This document shows positions 25,791 to 36,089 of a stretch of DNA of 64,000 nucleotides, one piece after another (position 1 is the first letter of the stretch; each line of letters begins with the position of its first letter). The notes below the pieces were generated by a model. It saw nothing but the letters and a program-made list of their open reading frames with translations, had not been told where the DNA came from and did no database searches. The stretch is from contig NZ_SCQN01000053.1 in the NCBI RefSeq assembly GCF_004321985.1, positions 38,557 through 102,556 on the forward strand, given 5' to 3'. Source of the DNA: Castellaniella sp. (GTDB taxonomy: Bacteria; Pseudomonadota; Gammaproteobacteria; Burkholderiales; Burkholderiaceae_B). The translations under genes were made by a program, and so were the position numbers.

Positions 25791-26515
25791 GAGGGATCTG
25801 GTGCGGAACGCAACGAGTGCGGGCCGTCTTCCGCCGCACCGGTCAGTTGCCATCCCAGGCCATGCACCGCAACGACATCAGGGCCACCTACCTCGCGCAA
25901 ACGCCTTCGCAGCAGATGAATCTGGTCATTCAACGCCCGCTCAGAGGGTGGTCCTTCGGGCCAGAGGGTCGCTCGGATCTGAAGCTGGGACACCGGGCGG
26001 CCTGTCGCCCGCAGCAGCATCTCCAGCAGCAACACCGACTTGCGCGGCAACGCCAGCGGCTGCCCGCGAAGGGTGACCGCATGGCTGCGTGGATCGTAGC
26101 TCAAATCACCAAACAGCATGGCACGGGCGTCGTCGGGCCACCCGCGCCGCAGCAGCACCCGCAAGCGCGCGAAAACCTCGGCCAGAGCAAAAGGCTTCAC
26201 CAGATAATCTTCGGCGCCCAAGTCGAAGGCGAGCAGCCGATCTTCGATGCGATCACGAGCCGTCAGCACCAGGACCGGGCACCACAGGCTCGTGTCGCGC
26301 TGCAAGGCACGCAACACATCCATGCCGCTCAGGCCCGGCAACCCCAGATCCAGCACCATCGCGCCAAACCCACCCGTGCGCAACAAGGTCAGCGCCCCAT
26401 GACCGTCATAGGCAGCATCCGGCACCAGGCCCTGGCGTTCCAGGTAGCCATACAGATTACCGGCGATCGTGGGCTCGTCCTCCACAATCAGAACTCGCGC
26501 GCCGTCCGTGCGCAT
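25787..26515 (-). CDS. OmpR-family response regulator
   Basis: A 242-residue regulator: receiver domain with acidic pair in VLIVEDEP, phospho-acceptor Asp56 in MVLDLGLPG and Lys in LVKPFA, then a winged-helix output domain (LPRKSVLLLEMLLRATGRPVSQLQ, ERALNDQIHLLRRRLRE, VHGLGWQL). The start MRTDGARV has GGAG seven bases upstream. It is the first gene of the two-component operon. Target genes are unknown; the divergent membrane-protein gene at 26729 is a candidate. Confidence 0.92.
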   Translation of the reverse strand: MRTDGARVLIVEDEPTIAGNLYGYLERQGLVPDAAYDGHGALTLLRTGGFGAMVLDLGLPGLSGMDVLRALQRDTSLWCPVLVLTARDRIEDRLLAFDLGAEDYLVKPFALAEVFARLRVLLRRGWPDDARAMLFGDLSYDPRSHAVTLRGQPLALPRKSVLLLEMLLRATGRPVSQLQIRATLWPEGPPSERALNDQIHLLRRRLREVGGPDVVAVHGLGWQLTGAAEDGPHSLRSAPDPS

Positions 26516-26728
26516 GGGCCTGCTCCAGCCGTTGGCAATACAGGCATTATCGCCATTTGCCGCATTCGTCACCACGATCAGTATCGGCTGGCACGGCCTC
26601 GATCCAGGGGTCATACGCCGGACGTCGCACCGACACACATACAACCAGTCCCGGATCCGGAATACTGAACCAGCCCACCGTCGGACGATCTTCTAAAATC
26701 GGGATTACATCATCAAGGACGCTCGCTC

Positions 26729-27172
26729 ATGGAATCCGCATCAGCCCCCTTCAAAGTCCTTGGCACCCTCGCCATCATCGCCGCCGGCCTGATTGCCGCT
26801 GCCATCGCCTACCACCCCACAAAACCGATAGTCTGGATGGTGGCCTACCTGGTGCTGGTCGCCGGCGTCGTGCAGTATGTGCTGGGAGCCGCACAGGCAA
26901 CGCTGGCCACACGCAGGCTGTCCGCAACCACGATCTGGAGCCAGTGGACACTGCTGAACCTTGGCCATGCCGGGGTCATCGCCGGCACGCTGGCAGCCAG
27001 CCTGCCCACGCTGGCAGGCGGGACGATACTCTACGACCTGGCCATGCTCTGGATGGGGCTCTCGGTGCGGGATGGCAAACCTGGTCCCGCCCGGATCGGC
27101 TACTGGCTGCTGGTGCTGGCCATGCTGGCCAGTTCGTTTACCGGAATCATCCTGACCCTGCGTGGCGACTGA
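26729..27172 (+). CDS. Small integral membrane protein, unknown function
   Basis: A 147-residue protein with four hydrophobic segments: VLGTLAIIAAGLIAAAIAY, PIVWMVAYLVLVAGVVQYVLG, LLNLGHAGVIAGTLAASLPTL and YWLLVLAMLASSFTGIIL. No enzyme motif. It is divergent from the two-component operon, which might regulate it. Its family is not recognised. Confidence 0.7.
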   Translation: MESASAPFKVLGTLAIIAAGLIAAAIAYHPTKPIVWMVAYLVLVAGVVQYVLGAAQATLATRRLSATTIWSQWTLLNLGHAGVIAGTLAASLPTLAGGTILYDLAMLWMGLSVRDGKPGPARIGYWLLVLAMLASSFTGIILTLRGD

Positions 27173-27206
27173 CCCCACGAGGCATGACCGGCACCTGCGT
27201 TCCCGA

Positions 27207-27440
27207 TCAGCCCCAGGCCCCCGGATTCCACGGTCGGGCCGTCGCCCACAAAGCTGTCAGCTCCGTATCGCTCAGGCCAGCGAACTGCGCCTCGGCCTCC
27301 GCCATGGTGTCAGCAGGCATCTCGTACTGGCGAATATCATTGCCGCGCAGCGGACTGAACAGCAGCGTGATGCTGCCATAGGACGCATCCAGGAGCGCCG
27401 CCTGCCAGACATTGCCCTGGGGATCACTGAGAGTACGCAT
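27207..27440 (-). CDS. Hypothetical protein (77 aa)
   Basis: Starts MRTLSDPQGNVWQAALLDASYGSITLLF and ends TARPWNPGAWG. It looks like a small beta-rich soluble domain of a type common in Alcaligenaceae, with no known role. The frame continues upstream to 27494 but the added residues are not convincing. Confidence 0.6.
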   Translation of the reverse strand: MRTLSDPQGNVWQAALLDASYGSITLLFSPLRGNDIRQYEMPADTMAEAEAQFAGLSDTELTALWATARPWNPGAWG

Positions 27441-27661
27441 AAGGCCGAAAACCCGAAACCAGACTGCCCTACAAGATACACGGTTTCCATCCATGGACTG
27501 GAGATGGGTGACGGCGCCCCGTGGTTTTGTGATATACCAATGGCAGATATTTGCAGCGTCGAATCACTGACGCGCTACCGGATCCACGGTTTCGTCACCG
27601 GCGCTGGGTTGAGCGTCGTGGCCGGCAAGGCGCGCCGTTCGTTGGAAACGGGAGGTCGTTC

Positions 27662-28372
27662 ATGGCATTTTATGACACCAGGCTCACGGGCAAAAAGGAA
27701 GTGGCCGAGGGCACTCTGGAATTCATCCTGGAGAAGCCCAAGGACTTCAAGTTCCGGGCCGGGCAGTTCTTCGACATCATTCTGAAGGCAACGCCAGGTG
27801 CCGAAAAGAAAACCTACGTGCATGGCTTCTCTTTCGTGAATGCGCCCTATGAAGACTACATCGCAGCCGCGACCCGCATGCGGGGATCTGAATTCAAGAA
27901 CGCCATCCGCGACCTGCCGCTGAATTCTCCCATCCGGATCGAGGCCGTCTGGGGTAGTTACACACTACCCAAGGACGAATCCAGGCCGATGGTCTTCCTG
28001 ATTGGCGGTGTCGGAATCACGCCAGTGCGGAGCATGGTGGCGCAGGCCACACATGACAAGACAGCCCACAAGATCACGCTACTGTATTCGAACGAAACTC
28101 CGGCACGTGCGCCCTTCACACAGGACCTGCAGCAGTTCGCCGCGCAGAACCGGAATTTCACCTTCGTTCCCGTCTATACCCAGGGTCATGACGCGAGCGC
28201 GGAGCATGGGCGCATCAATGCCGACATGATCCGGCGCCATGTACCCGATCTGGCTGCGGCGACCTACTACCTGTCGGGGCCTCCGGGCATGGTGCGTGCC
28301 ATGCGCGAACTACTGGTGCAGATGGACATCGACGAAGACAACATCCGCACCGAGGAGTTCGACGGCTATTGA
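27662..28372 (+). CDS. FAD/NAD(P)-binding oxidoreductase (FNR family)
   Basis: A 236-residue ferredoxin-NADP reductase-like protein. The FAD-binding half contains FKFRAGQFFDIIL and YVHGFSFVNAP (in place of the usual RxYS), and the NAD(P)-binding half has FLIGGVGITPVRSMV and YLSGPPGMVRAMRELL. No Fe-S domain is attached, so it probably works with a separate electron carrier. Its stop is three bases from the convergent wrbA stop. Confidence 0.82.
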   Translation: MAFYDTRLTGKKEVAEGTLEFILEKPKDFKFRAGQFFDIILKATPGAEKKTYVHGFSFVNAPYEDYIAAATRMRGSEFKNAIRDLPLNSPIRIEAVWGSYTLPKDESRPMVFLIGGVGITPVRSMVAQATHDKTAHKITLLYSNETPARAPFTQDLQQFAAQNRNFTFVPVYTQGHDASAEHGRINADMIRRHVPDLAAATYYLSGPPGMVRAMRELLVQMDIDEDNIRTEEFDGY

Positions 28373-28375
28373 TCG

Positions 28376-28999
28376 TCAGGCCGCTTCGGCTTCCACAACC
28401 TCGGTAGCCAGCTGGGCGGCGATGCGAGCCACATGTTCACCCTGCGCGCGGGCCACGGAAAGTTCATTTTCCGTCGGCTGACGCGACCCATCGGGTCCGG
28501 CGATCGTGGAGGCGCCGTACGGAGTGCCACCGCTGACTTCCGTCAACATGCGCAGACCCGCGGCTGAGGGCGGCACACCCACCACCACGAATCCCTGGTG
28601 CAACAGCGTGGTGTGGAACGACGTGATGGTCGTTTCCTGGCCCCAGTGCTGCTGGCCCGAACTCACGAATACGCTGCCGACTTTACCGATGAAGGCGCCT
28701 GCAGCCCACAACCCGCCGGTCTGATCCAGAAAGTTGCGCATTTGCGCCGCCATATTGCCGAAGCGGGTCGGCGTACCGAAGATGATGGCATCGTATTCGG
28801 CCAGCTCGGCGACCGTCGCAACGGGGGCTTCCTGGTCGAGCTTGTAGTGTGCAGCCTTGGCGATCCCTTCGGGGACGAGTTCGGGGACACGACGGATGGC
28901 GACCTCCGCACCCGCTGCCCGGGCACCCTCGGCCTCCGCGCGAGCGAGCTGCTCGATGTGACCCCAGGTGCTGTAGTAGAGGACCAATACCTTAGCCAT
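28376..28999 (-). CDS. wrbA: NAD(P)H:quinone oxidoreductase WrbA
   Basis: A 207-residue flavodoxin-like protein reducing quinones by two electrons with FMN. Marks: [19 protein letters not shown] (FMN phosphate loop), [25 protein letters not shown], and [29 protein letters not shown] lies just before the ATG. An inverted repeat at 29035-29051 upstream may be an operator. It acts in oxidative stress defence. Confidence 0.93.
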   Translation of the reverse strand: MAKVLVLYYSTWGHIEQLARAEAEGARAAGAEVAIRRVPELVPEGIAKAAHYKLDQEAPVATVAELAEYDAIIFGTPTRFGNMAAQMRNFLDQTGGLWAAGAFIGKVGSVFVSSGQQHWGQETTITSFHTTLLHQGFVVVGVPPSAAGLRMLTEVSGGTPYGASTIAGPDGSRQPTENELSVARAQGEHVARIAAQLATEVVEAEAA

Positions 29000-29034
29000 T
29001 CCGTTCTCCTTAGTGAGTGTTGGCGATTGAATGG

Positions 29035-29051
29035 CCATACTTTAGTATTGG
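29035..29051. promoter_or_regulatory. Palindrome upstream of wrbA
   Basis: CCATACTTTAGTATTGG is nearly symmetric (ATACT/AGTAT), 36 bases before the wrbA start. A possible operator for an unidentified redox regulator. Confidence 0.35.
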
Positions 29052-29086
29052 TTCGGCCGATTAAAAACAGGGATATATCGTTCTGT

Positions 29087-29587
29087 TTAATCGGATGAAT
29101 CGATTTGTGACCCCCAAAGCGCCTGCTGTGGGTGCCCGGCGTGGTCATAGCCGGGGTCGGACGGGAAGCAGCCGCCGCCATCGGGCCAGGCTACCTGAAA
29201 GATGCGGATGCCAGAGCCAAAACGGCTGGTGGCCTGCGCCACGCGCTTCTCACGCACAAACGGCGTGGACACATCCCGAATCAGCAGCGACACCCGGGCC
29301 TCGGACGCTGTCAGCCGCTGCCCATCGACCAGCACGCCGGTGCGGTCCTCGTAGGCCACCACGTCCGAAATCAGATCCATCGCGCGCTGGGGGTCCGCGC
29401 ACCCCGTCACGATGAGCTCAGGCTTGCCGGCCCGCGCGCGGCCCACCGTATGCACGAACCTTTCCGCCAGCAGAAGTTCTTCATCATCCACCGCGATATG
29501 GGTGTAGTCATGCCATCTGAGCTTGTCTTCCAGAAAACCCTGCAGTTTGATCTGGTTGCGCTGCTGTTCGCTGATTGGTGTGCTCAT
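29087..29587 (-). CDS. DUF4262 family protein
   Basis: A 166-residue protein with VHTVGRARAGKPELIVTGCADPQRAMDLI and an end region WPDGGGCFPSDPGYDHAGHPQQALWG, the pattern I associate with DUF4262. Role unknown. It overlaps the upstream lipoprotein gene by 4 bases (ATGA). The family call is from memory. Confidence 0.6.
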   Translation of the reverse strand: MSTPISEQQRNQIKLQGFLEDKLRWHDYTHIAVDDEELLLAERFVHTVGRARAGKPELIVTGCADPQRAMDLISDVVAYEDRTGVLVDGQRLTASEARVSLLIRDVSTPFVREKRVAQATSRFGSGIRIFQVAWPDGGGCFPSDPGYDHAGHPQQALWGSQIDSSD

Positions 29588-29799
29588 TTTCCGACTTCAT
29601 GTCCTACAACCCCGCCCACGGCGGCCCCACCAAGGGTCCCCAGCGTGCTCCCGCCCGTGAGCACCGCCCCGCCAACGGCACCTACGCCTGCCCCGACCAC
29701 CGTGCTTTTCTGCTGATGCGTCATGTCGCTGCAAGCGCTCAGACTCACCAGCGCTACTGCCAGCACCGAACCACCCAGAACTCGAATCATCGTTTTCAT
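29584..29799 (-). CDS. Glycine-zipper lipoprotein
   Basis: A 71-residue precursor with signal MKTMIRVLGGSVLAVALV and lipobox LSAC (Cys23). The mature part is a glycine-zipper: GAGVGAVGGAVLTGGSTLGTLGGAAVGGVVG, as in OsmB/SlyB-type outer-membrane lipoproteins, which respond to envelope stress. Followed by the DUF4262 gene with a 4-base overlap. Confidence 0.82.
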   Translation of the reverse strand: MKTMIRVLGGSVLAVALVSLSACSDMTHQQKSTVVGAGVGAVGGAVLTGGSTLGTLGGAAVGGVVGHEVGK

Positions 29800-29893
29800 T
29801 ACGATCTCCCTGATCAGATTGCGGCCGGCTTGCGCCGGAAACCTGATTCAAAGGTAACGCCCTAGCGCGCCCGAGTACACCCCCAGTTGTAAC

Positions 29894-29923
29894 AAAAGGG
29901 ACCCAGAATTGCTCCTGGGTCCC
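29894..29923 (-). terminator. Terminator of the small lipoprotein gene
   Basis: GGGACCCAG (29898-29906) pairs with CTGGGTCCC (29915-29923); on the minus strand it is followed by TTTTGTT. Confidence 0.75.
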
Positions 29924-29937
29924 TGAAACGCACACCC

Positions 29938-30063
29938 TTAATCGTCGTCATCATTGCCGTGCGAGTACCAGCCGTCGCCTCGATGAGGAGGATAGTAGCC
30001 AGGGTAGTAAACGGCGCACCCAGCAAGCACGACCAGCATTATGGCGGCTAATAGCATCTTCAT
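29938..30063 (-). CDS. Tiny lipoprotein (41 aa)
   Basis: Too short for usual gene callers: 41 residues, MKMLLAAIMLVVLAGC as a signal with lipobox LAGC (Cys16), then a Tyr/Pro-rich tail AVYYPGYYPPHRGDGWYSHG ending in four Asp. The mature peptide is only 26 residues, with one Cys for the lipid. A Rho-independent terminator begins 15 bases after the stop, which supports a real gene. Similar small YxPxYY lipoproteins exist in proteobacteria; function unknown. Confidence 0.65.
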   Translation of the reverse strand: MKMLLAAIMLVVLAGCAVYYPGYYPPHRGDGWYSHGNDDDD

Positions 30064-30259
30064 TGAAGCGTCACTCCGTTTTTGATGCAGACGATTCTAT
30101 CTTGGCCGCTCTTTCCCAGGTCTCGAAAACGGTAACCCCGTGTATTTCTTCATACAGGAGCAATCATGGCAAGGCAGCCATGCAATCAAAACTGGCCAAA
30201 TTTCACCGCGCCCACCGGCGCGACTAAATAACCTCAATTTGGTCTAAATCGAGCGACCA

Positions 30260-30287
30260 AGAAAAACGCCGCTTGGGAGAGCGGCGT
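30260..30287 (-). terminator. tRNA-Lys terminator
   Basis: ACGCCGCT (30266-30273) pairs with AGCGGCGT (30280-30287); on the minus strand TTTTTC follows. It ends the tRNA-Lys transcript. Confidence 0.8.
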
Positions 30288-30312
30288 AATGTACTGATCT
30301 AAAACAAAAATC

Positions 30313-30388
30313 TGGTGGGCTGTGACAGGCTCGAACTGTCGACCGACGGATTAAGAGTCCGCTGCTCTACCAACTGAGCTAACAGCCC
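30313..30388 (-). tRNA. tRNA-Lys (CTT)
   Basis: A complete 76-base tRNA with encoded CCA on the minus strand. Acceptor stem GGGCTGT/ACAGCCC; anticodon loop CTCTTAA gives CTT. Confidence 0.95.
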
Positions 30389-30490
30389 TTCGCGCTTTTT
30401 GCGAAGAACGAAACTATACACGGTTTCCGCCAACCGCGCAAAACGGTAACGAGACCAAAGAGGCGCGCCCCAAGCGGCTGTCGGCCTGGT

Positions 30491-31939
<1,449 letters not shown>

Positions 31940-32002
31940 CTAGCATCCGCGTCCTTGCCCGGCCTGCTATACTTTTTGGGCCTTCGACTCTCTTGTTGTG
32001 CC

Positions 32003-32617
32003 ATGAAACTGATCGGTTCCCTGACTAGCCCCTACGTCCGCAAGGTCCGTATCGTGCTGGCCGAGAAAAAACTCGACTACGAGCTGATTCTCGACAACCC
32101 CTGGGGGGATGCGATCCAGGTAAAGGCACACAACCCGCTCGGCAAGGTCCCCTGCCTGATCCTGGACGAAAACGGCGCCATCTTCGACTCACGCGTGATC
32201 GTCGAATATCTGGACACGCTCTCGCCCGTGGGGCGCTTGATTCCGCCGCCTGGGCGAGAACGGGTTGAAGTCAAGCGCTGGGAAGCCACTGCGGACGGCA
32301 TGATGGATGCCTGCGCGGCCGCCTATATCGAAACGCACCGGCGTGCCGAAGCACTACAGGACCCGGCCTGGACAGCCCGCCAGATGGACAAGATCCACGC
32401 CACACTGGACTACATGAACAACCTGCTGGGCGAGCAGGCTTACTGCTGCGGTGTAAACCTGTGTCTGGCGGATATCGCCGTGGGCACGGCGTTGGCCTAT
32501 CTGGATCTGCGCAACCCCGATCTGAACTGGCGCTTGCACCACGCCAATCTGGCCCGCCTGCTGGAGAAGCTCGAGGCGCGTCCGTCCTTCGTCGCGACCA
32601 AGCCACCCGCAGCCTGA
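32003..32617 (+). CDS. Glutathione S-transferase family protein
   Basis: A 204-residue protein with an N-terminal thioredoxin fold, MKLIGSLTSPYVRKVRIVLAEK, with Ser residues at the usual active-site position, and NPLGKVPCLILDENGAIFDSRVIVEYLD as the glutathione-binding segment. The C-terminal helical domain has AYCCGVNLCLADIAVGTAL. Substrate unknown. A TATACT at 31968-31973 may be its -10 element. Confidence 0.88.
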   Translation: MKLIGSLTSPYVRKVRIVLAEKKLDYELILDNPWGDAIQVKAHNPLGKVPCLILDENGAIFDSRVIVEYLDTLSPVGRLIPPPGRERVEVKRWEATADGMMDACAAAYIETHRRAEALQDPAWTARQMDKIHATLDYMNNLLGEQAYCCGVNLCLADIAVGTALAYLDLRNPDLNWRLHHANLARLLEKLEARPSFVATKPPAA

Positions 32618-32626
32618 ACCCGCGGA

Positions 32627-33745
32627 TCAGGCAATGATCCCACCACCCAGGCAAACATCCCCGTCATACACGACGGCCGACTGACCGGGTGTGACTGCCC
32701 ACTGGGGCTCGGCAAACGACAGTTCGAATCCGGCCACTCCCGCCACCAACAACCGGCACGCAGCATCGGCTTGCCGGTACCGGGTCTTGGCACCATAGGT
32801 GCCCGGCGCGGGCGGCTCGCCCGCGATCCAGCTGGCATCCTGAGCCCGCAGCGCGGGATTGAGCAACCAGGGGTGGTCGTGCCCCTGGACCACATAGAGC
32901 ACATTGGCGGCCATATCCTTGCGTGCGACATACCAGGCATCGGCCGTACCGTCGCTACGCTGCGCACCGTGGACACCACCGATACCCAGCCCCCTGCGCT
33001 GGCCCAGCGTGTAGAACGCCAGCCCCTGATGCTGCCCCAGATCCAGGCCTTCAGGTGTGCGCATCGGCCCCGGATGCGTCGGCAGATAACGATTCAGGAA
33101 TTCCCGAAACGGACGCTCGCCAATGAAGCAGATCCCGGTTGAATCCTTCTTGGCCGCATTGGGCAGCCCGATTTCCCGCGCGATGCGGCGCACCTCGGTC
33201 TTGCGCACCTCTCCCAGCGGAAACAGCGTCCGGGCAAGCTGCTGCTGATTGAGCCGATGCAGGAAGTAGCTCTGATCTTTAGTCAGGTCCACTGCCTTCA
33301 GCAACTGGCTGCGCACTCCCTGGGCCGTCTCGATGCGCCGGACACGCGCATAGTGGCCCGTGGCAATGTAATCGGCACCCAGGCCCATGGCGTGATCCAG
33401 AAAGGCCTTGAACTTGATCTCCGCATTGCACAGCACATCGGGGTTGGGAGTGCGGCCCGCCGAATATTCACGCAGGAAATCGGCAAAGACACGGTCCTTG
33501 TACTCGGCCGCAAAATTCACGGCCTCGATGTCCACGCCCACCACATCAGCCACGCTGGCCGCATCCAGCCAGTCCTGGCGCGAGGAGCAATATTCGCTAT
33601 CGTCGTCGTCCTCCCAGTTCTTCATGAACAGGCCGACAACGTCGTATCCCTGCTGTTTGAGCAGCCACGCTGAAACCGACGAATCAACGCCGCCCGACAT
33701 GCCGATCACCACACGGGCACCCCGCAGCGGGTGTTGCTCAACCAT
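32627..33745 (-). CDS. mnmA: tRNA-specific 2-thiouridylase
   Basis: A 372-residue enzyme that thiolates the wobble uridine of tRNAs for Lys, Glu and Gln with ATP. The PP-loop is [15 protein letters not shown]; the two catalytic Cys are in [12 protein letters not shown] and STGICFIGE. MnmA creates the thiouridine that SelU later converts to selenouridine. The start lies 8 bases inside the end of glcF, so it is cotranscribed with the glycolate oxidase genes. Confidence 0.95.
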   Translation of the reverse strand: MVEQHPLRGARVVIGMSGGVDSSVSAWLLKQQGYDVVGLFMKNWEDDDDSEYCSSRQDWLDAASVADVVGVDIEAVNFAAEYKDRVFADFLREYSAGRTPNPDVLCNAEIKFKAFLDHAMGLGADYIATGHYARVRRIETAQGVRSQLLKAVDLTKDQSYFLHRLNQQQLARTLFPLGEVRKTEVRRIAREIGLPNAAKKDSTGICFIGERPFREFLNRYLPTHPGPMRTPEGLDLGQHQGLAFYTLGQRRGLGIGGVHGAQRSDGTADAWYVARKDMAANVLYVVQGHDHPWLLNPALRAQDASWIAGEPPAPGTYGAKTRYRQADAACRLLVAGVAGFELSFAEPQWAVTPGQSAVVYDGDVCLGGGIIA

Positions 33746-34967
33746 GCATGGCCTCGTCCACCGACTCGATCCAGTGGCAGATCGGTATGTCGGTCCCCCC
33801 CTGAAGATGGCAGATGCAACCAATGTTGGCAGAGACGATGGTTTGCGGCATCGTCTCCTCGATGGCCTTGAGCTTGCGATCCCGCAGCGACATCGACAGC
33901 TCTGGTTGGGTGATGGAATAGGTGCCCGCCGACCCGCAACACATCTGCGACTCCGCAAAATCCTGCAGATCGAACCCGAGGTCTTGCAACAGACGTTCGG
34001 TGGTGACCCGAAGCCCCTGCCAGTGCTGCAGGGTGCAGGGCGCATGGAAGGCGCTGCGCCCGGGTGCAGACCGCATCTTCGCCCGTACGGCCTGCGCCAT
34101 GGGCGCCAGGAACTCCGCAATATCCTTCACATACGGCATCAGGCGTTGCGCACGCTCCGCATAGGCAGGATCGTGCGCGAGATGTCGTTCATAATCCTTG
34201 ATCATGCCGCCGCATCCGGACGCATTCACGATGACGGCTTCGACCTCGCCGGACTCCAGCAAGGGCAGCCACGCGTCCACATTGACCCGCATCTGGTCGC
34301 GCGCCGCCTCTTGGGCATCCAGGTGAAAATTGATGGCCCCACAGCAACCCGAACCACTGGCGTAGCGGGCGCCCACACCAACGGCATCCAGTACCCGAAT
34401 GGTCGCTGCATCGATCGACGGCATCATGGCCGGTTGCACGCAATTGGCCAGCATCAGTACCTGGCGCGCATGACGCTCCCGCCCTTGCGGCAACGGCCCG
34501 GCATCCCGGGCGACCGTGATCTTGGCGCGCAACGCCGCCGGCATCACCGGACGCAGCCAGCGCCCCACCCTGTACAGGGTCCCGAACAGCGGCGACCCCA
34601 TGAGACGGCGCAACACGCCGCGCAACAGCCGCTCGCGCCACGGCCGCCGGACGCGCTCGGCAATCACCTGCCGGCCGATATCGACCAGCGCGCCGTACTT
34701 CACGCCCGACGGACAGACCGTCTCACAGGCGTGGCAGGTCAGGCAGCGATCCAGATGCTGCTGAGTGACGTAGGTCGGCTCGGCGCCTTCCAGGAGCTGC
34801 TTCATCTGGTAGATGCGCCCGCGCGGGCTGTCGAGCTCGTCGCCCAGAATCTGATAGGTCGGACAGGCCGACAGACAAAAACCGCAGTGTGTACAGCGTC
34901 GCAGGATCTCCTCGGCCTCACGGCCGAAGTCGGTATCCTGCGCCCAGTCTGCGAGTTGGGTTTGCAT
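33738..34967 (-). CDS. glcF: Glycolate oxidase iron-sulfur subunit
   Basis: A 409-residue protein with two 4Fe-4S motifs, [12 protein letters not shown] and [12 protein letters not shown], followed by two CCG domains ([23 protein letters not shown]). It passes electrons from the flavin subunits GlcD and GlcE to the quinone pool. Last of the three glc genes. It overlaps mnmA by 8 bases. Confidence 0.93.
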   Translation of the reverse strand: MQTQLADWAQDTDFGREAEEILRRCTHCGFCLSACPTYQILGDELDSPRGRIYQMKQLLEGAEPTYVTQQHLDRCLTCHACETVCPSGVKYGALVDIGRQVIAERVRRPWRERLLRGVLRRLMGSPLFGTLYRVGRWLRPVMPAALRAKITVARDAGPLPQGRERHARQVLMLANCVQPAMMPSIDAATIRVLDAVGVGARYASGSGCCGAINFHLDAQEAARDQMRVNVDAWLPLLESGEVEAVIVNASGCGGMIKDYERHLAHDPAYAERAQRLMPYVKDIAEFLAPMAQAVRAKMRSAPGRSAFHAPCTLQHWQGLRVTTERLLQDLGFDLQDFAESQMCCGSAGTYSITQPELSMSLRDRKLKAIEETMPQTIVSANIGCICHLQGGTDIPICHWIESVDEAMHG

Positions 34968-34988
34968 GAGAGGTCCTTGAATCGGTCC

Positions 34989-36080
34989 TTAAAATTCGGG
35001 AATCAGGCGGTGCCTATTGAAGACACCAGCGGGATCGAACTCCTGCTTCAGCCGCTGGTGGATCTGCATCACACCGGCCGACAGCGGATGAAAGGCAGGC
35101 ACGTCGGCCGGCACATCACCACGGCGGTACAGGCACACAGAACCGCCCAGGGCCTGGACGCGGGTGCGCAACGCGGCGGCGTCCTGCGGACCCGCCAGCC
35201 AGCGCAGATTTCCGCCCCATTCGTACAGCGTAGCCCCCAAGCCCAGGGTGGGTGTCTTGGGCGGCAGCACGATTCTCCACAACGGGGGCTGCCGGAAGAA
35301 ATCGTGCGTCTGATCGCGCACACCCAGCCAGAATGAATCCGCCTCGGCGTGCGTCAGGGACTGCCCGCCGATACGCACCAGGCCCTGGCGCACCGCGGAC
35401 TCGTTGCCCGAGACGCGCACCGACAGATGGCCATGACCCGCGCCATCGCCGACCCATGCAGTGGCCGAGACCGGGATGGGCTGGGACCGCCACTGCAGGC
35501 ATTGCTCCAGCGCCTGCTCCTCGGTCAGCTCCAGCACAGTGGTCACCTCGCTGTGGGGGCGCGGCACGACCTTGAGGGAAATCTCGACCATGGCGCCCAG
35601 CACTCCCAGCGATCCAGCCAGCAGCCGCGAAAGGTCGTACCCGGCAACGTTCTTCATGACCTCGCCACCAAAATGCAGCACCGTACCATCGGCACCCAGC
35701 AGACGGGTGCCCAATACGAAGTCGGCCGCCGACCCTGCCGCCATGCGTCGGGGCCCCGACAGCCCGGTGGCCACACAACCGCCCAGTGTCCCTGCAGGGC
35801 CAAAGCGCGGCGGCTCGAACGCCAGCATCTGATTCTGCCCGGCCACCAGCGCTTCGATTTCTACCAGCGGCGTACCCGCTCTCGCGGTCAGCACCAATTC
35901 GCTCGGCTCGTAGGTCACCACGCCATGATAGGCCGCGAGATCCAGCCAGCCCGCAGAACCATCTTGCGGCCAGGGGTTACCGTAAAAATCCCGGGTTCCG
36001 CCCCCGCGGATCCGCAGCGTGCGCTTGGACGCGCGAGCCGTGGCAACCTGCTCGCTCAATTCAGAAAGGACATATTCCAT
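34989..36080 (-). CDS. glcE: Glycolate oxidase subunit GlcE
   Basis: A 363-residue FAD-binding subunit. The PCMH-type pocket is visible: RIRGGGTRDFYGNP, FGPAGTLGGCVATGLSGPRR, LLGADGTVLHFGGEVMKNVAGYD. It forms the oxidase with GlcD and GlcF. The C-terminus has HQRLKQEFDPAGVFN as in FAD-linked oxidases. Confidence 0.92.
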   Translation of the reverse strand: MEYVLSELSEQVATARASKRTLRIRGGGTRDFYGNPWPQDGSAGWLDLAAYHGVVTYEPSELVLTARAGTPLVEIEALVAGQNQMLAFEPPRFGPAGTLGGCVATGLSGPRRMAAGSAADFVLGTRLLGADGTVLHFGGEVMKNVAGYDLSRLLAGSLGVLGAMVEISLKVVPRPHSEVTTVLELTEEQALEQCLQWRSQPIPVSATAWVGDGAGHGHLSVRVSGNESAVRQGLVRIGGQSLTHAEADSFWLGVRDQTHDFFRQPPLWRIVLPPKTPTLGLGATLYEWGGNLRWLAGPQDAAALRTRVQALGGSVCLYRRGDVPADVPAFHPLSAGVMQIHQRLKQEFDPAGVFNRHRLIPEF

Positions 36081-36089
36081 AGGTCTGCC

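Noticed and set aside
27441..27661. Possible gene in the gap before the FNR-type reductase
   Set aside because: In-frame extensions exist in both directions but without ribosome sites or conserved sequence; treated as intergenic.
30166..30231. 21-codon plus-strand ORF with AGGAG five bases upstream
   Set aside because: Too short, no signal or domain and no promoter or terminator that clearly belongs to it. It would need transcript evidence.
33408..35336. Plus-strand open frame of 642 codons opposite mnmA and glcFE
   Set aside because: Antisense to clear genes; no domain recognised; composition typical of shadows.
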